Shown here piece by piece: positions 10,385 to 19,432 of a stretch of 64,000 nucleotides of DNA; position 1 is the stretch's first letter; every line of letters starts with the position of its first letter. Below the pieces are notes generated by a model. It did no database searches, was not told where the DNA came from, and saw only the letters and a program-made list of their open reading frames with translations. The DNA is from an uncultured Peptostreptococcaceae bacterium. GTDB lineage: Bacteria > Bacillota > Clostridia > Peptostreptococcales > Peptostreptococcaceae. Both the position numbers and the translations under genes were made by a program. The stretch covers positions 1 through 64,000 of the forward strand of contig CAMTIM010000040.1 in assembly GCA_947072565.1 (NCBI GenBank), in the 5' to 3' direction.

Positions 10385-11423
10385 ATTCAATGATATAAAA
10401 ATCCCTCAAAATATAAAAGAAGAAACTAAAAAAACTATAAGAAAAGGAAGACGTTTAAAGAAAAAAAAGACGCATCAATTTTTAAAAATAGCATCAGTAA
10501 TTATTTTATCCATTGTAGTATGTATTGGTACTTTAAATCCTTCATTAGCAAATGAAATACCTTTTTTAAATAATTTATTTAAAGATATGATTTTTCCACC
10601 AGGAGCGAAAGATGATTACGCTAAATATAGCCAGGACATTAATTTAACACAAACCATAAATGGTGTAAGTGTAACTATTGATGAAGTTGTATGTGATGGG
10701 CATCAAATACATTTTACTTACACTGTAAAATCTAAGAATAAACTACCTCGTCAAAAGGAAGAGGTATTTTATAAAGATTCTTTACTATTTGATAGCAAAG
10801 TAAGTGTAAAAAATGGAACTGCAACTGAGCGTTCATTTGGTTCAAAGAATTACGTAGATGATTATACGTGTGTAGGAAGTCAATCCTATAATTTGGATTT
10901 TAAGGGTAAAAAAGCACCTAAGAATATTAAGGTAAATATTTCGATAAAGAGTATATACATAAATGAACCTGATACTGAAAAAGTAGTTGAAAATATAGAA
11001 GGCCCGTTCAACTTTAAATTTAAAATTACACCTAATACGGATGTAGTAGTAATAGATGTTAATGAAATAAAAAATGGGTTTAAAGTTGATTCATTAGAAA
11101 TAACTCCTTATAGCGTAAGTGTTAATGTAGAATTTCCTAAGAAATTTATATCAAAGGATGAGGATTTCTTTGGTCAATCAGTGAATATAACGGGATCATA
11201 TGCATCATCTTTACCGGGAGAAAGTTACACAGAAAGCACTTTGAAAACAAATGGAGCCAAGATAAAAAGGGGCATAGTTTACGATAGTATCGTAGCTGAT
11301 AATATTGATAAAATAGGATACTATGATATAAATGAATATTTAGTAATTAAGTTTGTAGATTCTAAAAAACAAGTAACAGAGGATGATACTGAGTTTAAAG
11401 TTTATATAGATAAGCAATTATAA
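10377..11423 (+). CDS. DUF4179-type membrane anti-sigma factor
   Basis: A 348-residue protein: a basic cytoplasmic N-terminus (residues 1-35) that would hold the sigma factor, one membrane span (about 36-55), and a large external region with the DUF4179-like beta domain (about 70-160, from QTINGVSVTIDEVV onward). The start overlaps the sigma gene by 8 bp, the usual coupling for sigma/anti-sigma pairs. The signal is unknown. Confidence 0.82.
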   Translation: MHKFNDIKIPQNIKEETKKTIRKGRRLKKKKTHQFLKIASVIILSIVVCIGTLNPSLANEIPFLNNLFKDMIFPPGAKDDYAKYSQDINLTQTINGVSVTIDEVVCDGHQIHFTYTVKSKNKLPRQKEEVFYKDSLLFDSKVSVKNGTATERSFGSKNYVDDYTCVGSQSYNLDFKGKKAPKNIKVNISIKSIYINEPDTEKVVENIEGPFNFKFKITPNTDVVVIDVNEIKNGFKVDSLEITPYSVSVNVEFPKKFISKDEDFFGQSVNITGSYASSLPGESYTESTLKTNGAKIKRGIVYDSIVADNIDKIGYYDINEYLVIKFVDSKKQVTEDDTEFKVYIDKQL

Positions 11424-11466
11424 TATAAATTAAGTTTTAAATTATTAAATAATAAATCTTAAGTAT

Positions 11467-11568
11467 TTATTTCTTTTTATATAAATATATACCTGCAAAT
11501 ACTACTAAAATCCCAATAATAAAAGAATATGGAATTGATATAATTGGAGCTATCATAGTTTCAGACAT
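11467..11568 (-). CDS. Putative 33-residue membrane peptide
   Basis: A short reading frame reads MSETMIAPIISIPYSFIIGI, then a hydrophobic stretch ending in LYKKK. It has one membrane span and a positive tail. A weak RBS (GGTGGTG) lies seven bases upstream. It sits just downstream of, and in the same direction as, the 106-residue membrane protein gene. No terminator was recognised. It is too short for normal gene callers and the function is unknown. Confidence 0.45.
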   Translation of the reverse strand: MSETMIAPIISIPYSFIIGILVVFAGIYLYKKK

Positions 11569-11643
11569 TGTTTATTCACCACCATTATATTTTTTATATA
11601 AGTCATTCTTATAGAGGTAACAGCACTACAATTGTTTTATAGA

Positions 11644-11964
11644 TTATGACTTTTTACTATATAGATAGTTTTTCTTTGTTGCGATATATTCTGTTACATA
11701 AGTTGAGATGTAGAATATAGCTAGTATAAAAAAGATATATTTTTGCTCTAAGTTTAAATTAATAGCTATGATAATAAATATTGACATAAGCAAGCATGTA
11801 ATTATACTGCTTTTAAATTGAAATTTAAAATACTCATCTTGAGTAACTTCGAATTTACTATTTATCCATATTGATATTTTCTTATTATTTATACACCAGA
11901 AATTATAAAGTATGAAACATGGAATAAATATTACTCCTATTAAAATAAAACTGTTCATAAGCAC
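11644..11964 (-). CDS. Hypothetical membrane protein, 106 aa
   Basis: It has three hydrophobic segments, near residues 3-22, 52-70 and 74-92, separated by short polar loops and a charged central part (SKFEVTQDEYFKFQF). RBS GGAGGGTG precedes ATG. It is transcribed opposite to the genes on both sides, and the 33-residue peptide gene lies downstream. No family is recognised. Confidence 0.6.
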   Translation of the reverse strand: MLMNSFILIGVIFIPCFILYNFWCINNKKISIWINSKFEVTQDEYFKFQFKSSIITCLLMSIFIIIAINLNLEQKYIFFILAIFYISTYVTEYIATKKNYLYSKKS

Positions 11965-12074
11965 CCTCCACCTAAAAAATATAATTATAGCATTAAATCT
12001 CTAAATATTTTAATTTATGTTAAAATATGGTAATATTAAATAATATAACAATTTAAAGAGGGGGAGAGTTCAAT

Positions 12075-12755
12075 ATGAGTAAAATAAATATGAGCAAAAC
12101 AATGGAGAATCCAATGGCTTCAGTTTTTAAATACTTAGCTTTATCAATATTATTTATGTTTATCGGATTTGCATTTGGGCAAGCATTTATACCAGAAAGT
12201 ATAGTATATTATGCTAATTTTATATTAATATTTGTTCTAATTGGCTTGCTAATATTAGCAATAATGTCTAGGAAGTCCGCTTTACCAGTTCGATTTTCTA
12301 TGAATTATGTTTATATATTCACATTTATAGATGGTATATTAACTTATCCTATACTACAAATGTATATAAAAGATTTAGGTGCTGGGATTGTTATGGATAC
12401 ATTAATAGGGACTGTTATCATACTAAGTATACTATCAATCGTATCAAATAAAAAAGAAGCGGGGCACTATTTAAATTTAGGAAAAACACTAATATATAGT
12501 TTGATAGGGTTGTTGATATTCACTATTATAAGTATATTTATAGATTTCAAATTAATGGATATGCTTATAAGCATAGCGGGAATAATAATTTTCTCTGGAT
12601 TTATTCTATATGATATAAGTTTGGTAAAAGAGGAAATAAGCAAAGGGAATATAGTGGACCGTGAAGATTTATCAATACATGTACTTAATATTTATTTAGA
12701 TTTTATAAATATTTTCTTAGATCTTTTGAGACTTATATGGAACTTAAAAATTTAG
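12075..12755 (+). CDS. Bax inhibitor-1 / YccA-family membrane protein
   Basis: A 226-residue, highly hydrophobic protein with six or seven membrane spans. The C-terminal signature matches the family: FILYDISLVKEE followed by NIYLDFINIFLDLLRLIW, resembling the YDxQ ... LYLDFINLFLxLLRL pattern of BI-1 proteins. Members are linked to calcium leak and membrane protein quality control, but bacterial roles are poorly defined. RBS GAGGGGGAG precedes ATG. The gene is a single unit followed by its own terminator. Confidence 0.8.
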   Translation: MSKINMSKTMENPMASVFKYLALSILFMFIGFAFGQAFIPESIVYYANFILIFVLIGLLILAIMSRKSALPVRFSMNYVYIFTFIDGILTYPILQMYIKDLGAGIVMDTLIGTVIILSILSIVSNKKEAGHYLNLGKTLIYSLIGLLIFTIISIFIDFKLMDMLISIAGIIIFSGFILYDISLVKEEISKGNIVDREDLSIHVLNIYLDFINIFLDLLRLIWNLKI

Positions 12756-12773
12756 TAAATAAAATTATTATAA

Positions 12774-12817
12774 AAAAGATATTAATAGTCTCTGAGATTA
12801 TTAATATCTTTTTTTAT
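12774..12817 (+). terminator. Terminator after the BI-1-like gene
   Basis: AAGATATTAATA ... TATTAATATCTT stem followed by TTTTT. Confidence 0.85.
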
Positions 12818-12901
12818 TAAATAAAACTTTTTTATTAAATAATATATGTATTAGTTTTTTTACTCATAAAAATAAACTATAGTCTAATTTTAATCAAAAT
12901 A

Positions 12902-13324
12902 TTATTTTACTTGTTTTGCAAAAGGATGATTTTCTTCAAACTGCACTAAATCCCATAAATTACCGTATATATCTTTAAATACTGCAACTGTACCATATGA
13001 TTGATCTTTAGGTTCCCTTACGAATTCTATACCTTTTGAAATCATTTCGTTGTAGTCTCTCCAAAAATCATTTGTACCTAAAAATAGAAAAACTCTACCA
13101 CCTGATTGATTACCTATAAATGGTTCTTGTTCAGCCTTAGATGCTTTTGCAAGCAAAATTGAAGTACCTTTAGACCCGGGTGGTGATACAACGACCCATC
13201 GTTTGTCTTGTTCTGGCTGATATGTATCTTCAACTAATGTGAAGTTAAGTTTTTTTGTATAAAATTCTATAGCTTCATCATAGTCTTTGACAACTAAAGC
13301 TATATAAGCGATTGATTGTATCAT
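12902..13324 (-). CDS. VOC (glyoxalase/bleomycin-resistance) superfamily protein
   Basis: A 140-residue protein with two beta-alpha-beta-beta-beta modules. The first opens with IAYIALVVKDYDEAIEFYTKKLNF, the second with RVFLFLGTNDFWRDYNEMISKGIEF. The ending YGTVAVFKDIYGNLWDLVQF is typical of the superfamily. The usual first metal-binding His is not obvious, so the catalytic type (lyase, dioxygenase or binding protein) cannot be named. It is a single gene on the minus strand. Confidence 0.87.
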   Translation of the reverse strand: MIQSIAYIALVVKDYDEAIEFYTKKLNFTLVEDTYQPEQDKRWVVVSPPGSKGTSILLAKASKAEQEPFIGNQSGGRVFLFLGTNDFWRDYNEMISKGIEFVREPKDQSYGTVAVFKDIYGNLWDLVQFEENHPFAKQVK

Positions 13325-13524
13325 ATTTTAGCTCCTAACTACTTTATATATTAAAAATTTTTATTGTAGCCATTATATTATGTATTAGAAATATTATCAA
13401 TAAGTATTATTTTGTAATTTACAAAGTATTAAAATAAACATTAAGCTATAGATTTATGTTTTAAGATGATTTTTCTAAAAGCTTTCGAATATATAATAAC
13501 TAAAAAGAATTTAGGAGAGATAAT

Positions 13525-13983
13525 ATGAGTACTCTAAGAGCTATGAATGATGCAGAGTTTAAACAATATATAGACGAAGCAATAATAAATTATGCAAAAG
13601 AGAGAGTTAAAGCAGGTAATTGGAGTGAAGAAGAAGCAATTTTAAAATCAAGAAAAGAATATAATGAATTGCTACCTAGGGGCGTAAAAACACAAGATAA
13701 TTATTTGTTTTGTGTAGTTGATAAAAATGAAGTTGTTGGAATGATTTGGCTTAATAAAGAGGACGATGAAGTTGGATTTATATGTGAAATAAAAATTTTG
13801 AAAAAATATCAAGGAATGGGATATGGTAAATATGCTATGAAAGAAATTGAAGTAGTAGCTAAGAACTTAGGATTAAAAAAAATAGAACTTCATGTTTTTG
13901 GACATAACAAAACAGCTATTAATTTATATGAAGATTTAGAATATGCAGTAACTAATATGTGTATGTCAAAGAAATTACTTTAG
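13525..13983 (+). CDS. GNAT family N-acetyltransferase
   Basis: A 152-residue GNAT. The acetyl-CoA motif is EIKILKKYQGMGYGKYAMKE, followed by the beta strand KKIELHVFGHNKTAINLYEDLEYA. The N-terminal part (AMNDAEFKQYIDEAIINYAKE) matches acetyltransferases that carry a long first helix. RBS AGGAGAG precedes ATG. The substrate is not known. Confidence 0.88.
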   Translation: MSTLRAMNDAEFKQYIDEAIINYAKERVKAGNWSEEEAILKSRKEYNELLPRGVKTQDNYLFCVVDKNEVVGMIWLNKEDDEVGFICEIKILKKYQGMGYGKYAMKEIEVVAKNLGLKKIELHVFGHNKTAINLYEDLEYAVTNMCMSKKLL

Positions 13984-14054
13984 GGTTATAATATAGTTAA
14001 AGTTTATAATTGTTATAACTAAGATTTTAATATAAGCTTAAGGGGGAGATGGTT

Positions 14055-14132
14055 GTGATAGAATATAATATATGTACTGAGTGTGGATATATCATAGGAA
14101 TGAGAGTAGAAAAACCTAATAGATTTAAATAG
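14055..14132 (+). CDS. Putative 25-residue CxxC peptide
   Basis: A very short frame starting at GTG (an in-frame ATG lies six bases upstream), preceded by AAGGGGGAG. It contains a CTECGY pair of cysteines, like half a zinc knuckle. It ends 14 bp before the DUF6483 gene and may act as a leader or be a separate small protein. It could also be a relic of a larger zinc-ribbon gene. Confidence 0.35.
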   Translation: MIEYNICTECGYIIGMRVEKPNRFK

Positions 14133-14146
14133 AATGGAGAATAGTA

Positions 14147-14530
14147 ATGGGATATACACAAGACTACCTAATTAGACAGATTGAAGCTATAGGAAGATAT
14201 ATAGCTAAATTAGTATTTAAAAAAGATACGATAGCTTATGAAATAAAAAATCACGATAATTATTCACAGACTGATATTTTATATAAAGAGATTCAATTAC
14301 TTATTAAACAAAATAAAATTTGTGAAGGTGAAAATATACTCTTTAAAAATTTAGAGGCAGATAATGTAGAGTATTTAAAATTAGCTGTGGCTTTTTATCA
14401 AGAAATTAATAAATTAGATGATGAAAAATTAGAACAATGTAACTTCTCAAGAGACGAAGTATTAGAGGGATTACATGACATTTTAGGGATTTATAAAATT
14501 CCATTCTTTGATCAGACACTACTAAAATAA
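14147..14530 (+). CDS. DUF6483 family protein
   Basis: A 127-residue, mainly helical, soluble protein. The opening GYTQDYLIRQIEAIGRYIAKLVF is characteristic of DUF6483 proteins of clostridia and other Firmicutes. The function is unknown. RBS GGAGA precedes ATG by eight bases. It is closed by a terminator, so it is not part of the following redox operon. Confidence 0.75.
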   Translation: MGYTQDYLIRQIEAIGRYIAKLVFKKDTIAYEIKNHDNYSQTDILYKEIQLLIKQNKICEGENILFKNLEADNVEYLKLAVAFYQEINKLDDEKLEQCNFSRDEVLEGLHDILGIYKIPFFDQTLLK

Positions 14531-14543
14531 AATTATTATAACT

Positions 14544-14570
14544 AAAGGGCTTATATAAGCCCCTTTTTTA
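14544..14570 (+). terminator. Terminator after the DUF6483 gene
   Basis: AAGGGGCTTATATAAGCCCCTT-type palindrome with a T run directly after. It ends two bases before the repeat promoter of the next operon. Confidence 0.88.
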
Positions 14571-14571
14571 T

Positions 14572-14622
14572 TGCACCAAATTTGCCACAAATGTGCCTAA
14601 AATTTACGGAGACTTATATGAT
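14572..14622 (+). promoter_or_regulatory. Triple 11-bp direct-repeat operator/promoter of the flavin-redox operon
   Basis: TGCACC (14572), TGCCAC (14583) and TGCC (14594) start at exact 11-bp steps. The next step begins TACGGAGA (14605), and a -10-like TATGAT lies at 14617-14622. The same arrangement, with the same TACGGAGA block, occurs only before the VTC-DUF4956-CotH operon (19479-19527) among the intergenic regions read. Direct repeats one helix turn apart and overlapping the -35 region are what OmpR/PhoB-type regulators bind. Such a regulator is encoded between the two sites. Confidence 0.72.
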
Positions 14623-14685
14623 ATTAAAATATATAATTGATTTATAAGAAAAACAAATTAATATATAAAGCGGAGGAATACACAA

Positions 14686-15552
14686 TTGAAAAAAACAACA
14701 AAAGTAAATAAACGATTATTAATACAAACAACAGTATTAATAACAGTTATTATATCAGCATTTAATCACTATCTAATTAGTATAGATAAACCAATACCGT
14801 GGATATCAGAGTCCCTATTTCACTATATATGCCCTACATGTGGAGTTACTAGCATCTATCAATTTATTACATCATCTACATTATGGGTAGATAAAATAAA
14901 AAGTATGTTAGGTATTGTTATAGGATTATCTATAATTTTAACTATAATATTAGGACCAGTTATATGTGGTTTTATATGTCCATTTGGAGCTATTCAAGAT
15001 TTAGTAGCTAGAATTGGTAAAAAAATATTTGAAAATAAATACAATAATTTTATAATTAAAAAATTAGACAATAAGCTAAAGTTTTTAAGATATATAAGTT
15101 TGATTTTAGCAGTAATGTTAACTGCATCTTCAAGTGTCATGGTATTAGAAGCTATTAATCCGTATCATGCTTTTTTAGGGATATTTAATAGAAGTTCTAT
15201 AAGTTTGATAGGAATGTTTATTTTAATATTAATAATATTAGGTTCTTTATTTATACAAAGACCTTGGTGTAAATATTTATGTCCATATGGAGCATTTTTA
15301 GGAATCTTTAATAAGTTTAAAGTCTTTAGAGTTGTTAGAGATAAGGGTAGCTGTGTAAACTGCAAGAGATGTGATAAAAAATGTCCTATGGGAATTGAAG
15401 TTCAAACTAATCAAGCGCTTAGAGATGTAAGATGCATTTCATGTTTAGATTGTGTGGATAAAAAAGTATGTTCAAAAGCTAATACAATATATTTTACTTC
15501 TAAAGACCTAGAAGAAAATACAAATTTAGATGAAAGTCTAGAAGTAAAATAG
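14686..15552 (+). CDS. NapH-like 4Fe-4S polyferredoxin membrane protein
   Basis: A 288-residue protein with about five membrane spans and cysteine motifs of the NapH/NosR family: CGFICPFGAIQD, WCKYLCPYGAF, then CVNCKRCDKKCPMG and CISCLDCVDKKVC, enough for two 4Fe-4S clusters on the cytoplasmic side. An extra N-terminal CPTCG lies near residue 50. It starts at TTG with RBS GGAGG ten bases before. It probably passes electrons across the membrane to the FMN protein encoded 26 bp downstream. Confidence 0.88.
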   Translation: MKKTTKVNKRLLIQTTVLITVIISAFNHYLISIDKPIPWISESLFHYICPTCGVTSIYQFITSSTLWVDKIKSMLGIVIGLSIILTIILGPVICGFICPFGAIQDLVARIGKKIFENKYNNFIIKKLDNKLKFLRYISLILAVMLTASSSVMVLEAINPYHAFLGIFNRSSISLIGMFILILIILGSLFIQRPWCKYLCPYGAFLGIFNKFKVFRVVRDKGSCVNCKRCDKKCPMGIEVQTNQALRDVRCISCLDCVDKKVCSKANTIYFTSKDLEENTNLDESLEVK

Positions 15553-15578
15553 TTAACATTAAAAGGAGAAAACATAAT

Positions 15579-16196
15579 ATGAAAAATAGTAAAAATAAAA
15601 TAGTAGTAGCAACGGTATGTGGGATAATAATTGGTTCAATAGGAACTAGTTTTGTAGGGAACTTTCAAGTTAAGCAAGAGATGAATATTGCTAGTTCAAG
15701 TGAACATAAAGAAATACCTAGTGAAAAAATACCAGATGGAATGACTAAAGAACAGTTTGAAGAAATGATAAAAAATGATGTAGACAAAGGTAAAAAAAGA
15801 CCAGGTCATCATAATGAGGGACAAGGCTCGCTAGAAGCTGGAAATAGTGTTGAGGTATATAAATATAGTGATGGGACTTATGAAGGAGACGCATCTGGTT
15901 ATGCCCCTAACCTTAAAGTAGATGTTGTTGTTTCTAACTCGAAAATATCGGATATAAAAATAAAAAGTCACAACGAAACTCCAGGATTTTATGAAAAAGC
16001 ATTTGAACAAGTGCCATCGGAAATAATAAAAGCACAAAGTACAAAAGTAGATACAGTCTCAGGGGCTACTTACAGTAGTAAGGGAATAATAAAAGCAGTA
16101 AACAATGCATTAAAAGGAGCTAGTCAATCACAAAACGAAAACTTAGAAAGTGCTAATAAAAATTCACAATCAAATTTAGATACATCGATTCAGTAA
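15579..16196 (+). CDS. Extracytoplasmic FMN-binding domain protein
   Basis: A 205-residue protein with an N-terminal membrane anchor (about 8-27), a charged linker, and an FMN-binding domain (about 97-180). The flavinylation motif SGAT is at 161-164, so FMN is expected to be attached covalently to Thr164 by ApbE. The domain resembles those in RnfG/NqrC and in flavin-based extracellular electron transfer proteins. The Ser/Asn/Gln-rich tail is disordered. It lies between the Fe-S protein and apbE genes in one operon. Confidence 0.92.
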   Translation: MKNSKNKIVVATVCGIIIGSIGTSFVGNFQVKQEMNIASSSEHKEIPSEKIPDGMTKEQFEEMIKNDVDKGKKRPGHHNEGQGSLEAGNSVEVYKYSDGTYEGDASGYAPNLKVDVVVSNSKISDIKIKSHNETPGFYEKAFEQVPSEIIKAQSTKVDTVSGATYSSKGIIKAVNNALKGASQSQNENLESANKNSQSNLDTSIQ

Positions 16197-16217
16197 AATA
16201 TTAAGGAGGACAGTTAG

Positions 16218-17177
16218 ATGTCAAAGCTTATAGAAAGTATAGATTTTATTTTTAACACCGTGGTTGAACAAAAAGTTTATGTGAGAGGTTGTGATAGTAA
16301 TTTGATTTTAGAGAAAGCTACAAATATTATGAAAGAATTTGAACATAAGTTAAGCTTTTATGATAAAAATAGTGAGATAAATGAGATTAACAAAAATGCT
16401 GGAGTAAGATTTGTTAAAGTATCTTTAGATACATTTGAAATAATAAAAAAATCAATATACTATTCAGATAAAACAAATGGATTATTTGATATAACTGTCG
16501 CACCATTAGTCAAAGAATGGGGAATAGATTCTAATAATCCTAATATACCTAGTAATGAAAAAATAAAAGATATAATCTCTATAGTAGACTACAAAGACAT
16601 CTTGATAGATGAAGTGAATTTAAGTGTAATGCTATCTAAAAAAAATCAGCAAATTGACTTAGGTGGAATTGCTAAGGGGTATATAGCAGACAAAGTAATC
16701 GAACTTTACAAAAAAAATAATATAACATCAGCAATAATAAATATCGGTGGAAACATAAAGGTATTGGGCAAAAAAGATGAGGATTGTCTATGGAGAGTAG
16801 GAATTTATGAGCCTAAAAAGCATAGCCAAGAGGTAATAGGTTCATTAGATATAAAAGACTTGTCAGTGGTGACTTCAGGTGGCTATGAAAGAGCTTTTAT
16901 AAGTGAAGATAAAGTTTATCATCATATATTAAACCCGCATACAGGTTATCCTTGTAAAACGGATTTAAAAAGTATAACAATTGTTAGTGAAGATTCTATA
17001 ATGGGAGATGCATTTTCAACACCTTTGTTTATAATGGGTAAATATATGGCTTGTGATTTTGTGAAATTTAATAATCTTAGCTGTATAATGATTACAGAAG
17101 ATGATGAAATTATAATAACTAAGGATTTAGTAAATAAATTTAGTTTATTCTGTGATAAAAAAGTGTTAACTTTTTAG
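16218..17177 (+). CDS. apbE: FAD:protein FMN transferase (ApbE family)
   Basis: A 319-residue enzyme that moves FMN from FAD onto a Thr in the (S/T)GAT motif. Family motifs are present: IDLGGIAKGYIADKVIE, INIGGNIKVLG, VTSGGYERAF, YHHILNPHTGYPC and a late GDAFSTPLF. No signal peptide or lipobox is visible (it begins MSKLIESIDF), unlike many ApbE lipoproteins, so flavinylation may occur inside the cell or the start region is unusual. RBS AAGGAGG. Its target is almost certainly the FMN-binding protein encoded 21 bp upstream. Confidence 0.93.
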   Translation: MSKLIESIDFIFNTVVEQKVYVRGCDSNLILEKATNIMKEFEHKLSFYDKNSEINEINKNAGVRFVKVSLDTFEIIKKSIYYSDKTNGLFDITVAPLVKEWGIDSNNPNIPSNEKIKDIISIVDYKDILIDEVNLSVMLSKKNQQIDLGGIAKGYIADKVIELYKKNNITSAIINIGGNIKVLGKKDEDCLWRVGIYEPKKHSQEVIGSLDIKDLSVVTSGGYERAFISEDKVYHHILNPHTGYPCKTDLKSITIVSEDSIMGDAFSTPLFIMGKYMACDFVKFNNLSCIMITEDDEIIITKDLVNKFSLFCDKKVLTF

Positions 17178-17251
17178 GTAGAGATAAAATTTGTCATAGT
17201 TAAATAAAATCATGTGTAATTACTACACAAGGTATAAGCAGGAGGTATTTT

Positions 17252-17944
17252 GTGTCAAAATTAATATATATTGCAGATGATGAAAATAATATAAGAAAAT
17301 TGGTAAAAACATTTTTAGAAAATGATGGACATATAGTAAAAGACTTTGAAAATGGAGATTTACTATTAGAAGAATTTAATAACAAAGAATGTGACCTTGT
17401 TATTTTAGATATTATGATGCCAGGTTGTGATGGATTTGAAATATGTACTAAGATAAGAGAAAAAAGTACAGTGCCAATTATAATGTTAACAGCAAGGGAT
17501 AGCGATATAGATTATATAACAGGAATAACATTAGGAAGCGATGATTACTTTACAAAGCCATTTAGCCCTATGGCACTTGTTATGAGGGTAAAGGCTATGT
17601 TTAGACGAATAGACTTTGAAAAAGTACAAAATAATAAAAATGAATCTTCTATTCTTAAATTTGGAGATATAAATATAAACACAGATACAAAAACAGTATG
17701 TCATTTTAATAATAATATAGATTTAACTCCTAATGAGTACAATCTTTTAACATATTTATTTGAAAATAAGGATAGAGCAATATCAAGGGAAGAATTATTA
17801 AATAAAGTATGGGGATACGATAGTGAAATTGAGACAAGAGCTGCTGATGACACTGTAAAAAGGCTTCGTAAAAAAATATCTCAAACTAATATAATAATAG
17901 AAACTGTATGGGGATTTGGTTTTAGGCTTAAGGAGAATCAATAA
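17252..17944 (+). CDS. OmpR/PhoB-family response regulator
   Basis: 230 residues: receiver domain (1-118; acidic ADDENN, phosphoacceptor Asp in VILDIMMPG, Lys in FTKPFSP) and winged-helix domain (about 135-228; LTPNEYNLLTYLFENKDRAISREELLNKVWGY). It starts at GTG with RBS GGAGG. The kinase gene follows with no gap. It is the obvious candidate to bind the 11-bp-spaced TGCC repeats before both neighbouring operons. A small TGTGTA/TACACA inverted repeat lies just upstream at 17213-17229. Confidence 0.93.
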   Translation: MSKLIYIADDENNIRKLVKTFLENDGHIVKDFENGDLLLEEFNNKECDLVILDIMMPGCDGFEICTKIREKSTVPIIMLTARDSDIDYITGITLGSDDYFTKPFSPMALVMRVKAMFRRIDFEKVQNNKNESSILKFGDININTDTKTVCHFNNNIDLTPNEYNLLTYLFENKDRAISREELLNKVWGYDSEIETRAADDTVKRLRKKISQTNIIIETVWGFGFRLKENQ

Positions 17945-19432
17945 ATGAAAAAGATAAGAAAAAAGGTGAGTATAAAGACTAGGATTTTAGCAAGTATACT
18001 TTTGTTATTAGTAATTATATTTTTAGGTATAATATTTTCTTTTAATAATTTAGTTAATACATATATAGAAAAAAATTCAAATAGTGAATTAAGAAAAGCA
18101 ACAAGTTTAGTAGAACATTTTGATAAAAGTTTAATCCCACAAAAACCTCCAAAAGAAAAACCAATGCCAAAAGAATTTGAAAGCCACGAATATGAAAAAA
18201 ATGAGTTCCCAGAGTTTATGAAAGGTGCTTTAGAAAAAGTAAAAATGGCAGAGATGAATTCTAATGCAGAAGCTATGGTAATAGATAGTAATTATAATTT
18301 AGAATTTCCAACTAGAGAAGAAGATTTTTTTAGGGATATTGATGAATATGAAAATATATTAAATCAAATTAAATATGAAAAAATCAACCTAAACAATAAT
18401 GAAAATTTTAAGATATCAACAAATGGTGGTAGGTATTATGCATCTATATTAAAAATACAAAGTATAGAAAGTAAGGAAGTTTCAGAAGAGAACTATTTAG
18501 TATTATTTATAGATATATCATCTACTCTAAATTTAGCAAATCAAATAAATACAGTTTTAATAGCAGTTATGTGTATAGCGGGTATACTTGCAATTTTAAC
18601 AGCTATAATACTTTCAAATAAAATAGCAAAACCTATACAACAACTTTGTGGTTTTGCAAAAAACATTGGGAAAGGGGATTTTAGTGAGTCAGAATTTGAT
18701 TTTTCTGATAGAGAACTTGATGAACTTTCTCAAATAATGAACAAAAGTGTAAAGTACTTAGATAAATACGATAAAGAACAAAAGATATTTTTTCAAAATG
18801 CATCTCACGAACTTAGGACACCTCTTATGTCTATAAAAGGGTATGCAGAGGCTATAAAATACAATGTAATAGATAAAAATAGTGCAAGCGACATTATATT
18901 AGAAGAGAGCAATAGATTAAGTGATATGGTGGAAGAGTTGTTATATATATCAAAGATTGATAATATAACTAAAGATTATAATTTGATAGATTGTGATATG
19001 AGAGAAATCTTATCTAACTGCACATTAAAACAAAAAGCAAGTGCTATAAGTAAAGGTATTGAATTTAAATATGATTTTGATGAAGATGAAGTAATTCTAA
19101 ATTGTGATGAGAAAAGTATGTACAGAGCTTTCTTAAATATTATAGAAAATGCTCTTAGATATGCTAATAGTCAAATAATAATAGGATGTAAGAGATTAGA
19201 TTCAAATATAATTATATATATAGAAGATGATGGAGACGGAATAAAAAAAGAAGATTTAAATCATGTATTTGATAGATTTTATAAAGGTAATAAGGGTAAA
19301 AATGGTATAGGTCTTTCTATAGTAAAATCTATTATAGAAAAACATAATGGAAGGGTATATGCACAAAACACTGAATTAGGTGCTAAATTTGTTGTTTCTA
19401 TTAATAATGAAAATATAAAAGGGCTGTCTTAA
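17945..19432 (+). CDS. Sensor histidine kinase
   Basis: A 495-residue membrane kinase: membrane span near 13-35, external sensor region of about 160 residues starting with a Lys/Glu/Pro-rich stretch (QKPPKEKPMPKEFES), second span near 199-222, HAMP, phosphoacceptor motif NASHELRTPL, and ATP-binding N, G1 (IEDDGDGI) and G2 (GIGLSI) boxes. It adjoins the response regulator gene directly, so they form a cognate pair. The stop codon lies inside the terminator stem. Confidence 0.93.
   Translation: MKKIRKKVSIKTRILASILLLLVIIFLGIIFSFNNLVNTYIEKNSNSELRKATSLVEHFDKSLIPQKPPKEKPMPKEFESHEYEKNEFPEFMKGALEKVKMAEMNSNAEAMVIDSNYNLEFPTREEDFFRDIDEYENILNQIKYEKINLNNNENFKISTNGGRYYASILKIQSIESKEVSEENYLVLFIDISSTLNLANQINTVLIAVMCIAGILAILTAIILSNKIAKPIQQLCGFAKNIGKGDFSESEFDFSDRELDELSQIMNKSVKYLDKYDKEQKIFFQNASHELRTPLMSIKGYAEAIKYNVIDKNSASDIILEESNRLSDMVEELLYISKIDNITKDYNLIDCDMREILSNCTLKQKASAISKGIEFKYDFDEDEVILNCDEKSMYRAFLNIIENALRYANSQIIIGCKRLDSNIIIYIEDDGDGIKKEDLNHVFDRFYKGNKGKNGIGLSIVKSIIEKHNGRVYAQNTELGAKFVVSINNENIKGLS

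Noticed and set aside
14544-14622. CRISPR-like or transposon repeat because of regularly spaced TGCC units
   Set aside because: Units are only 11 bp apart, three in number and tied to promoters at two places; they fit a regulator site and not an array.
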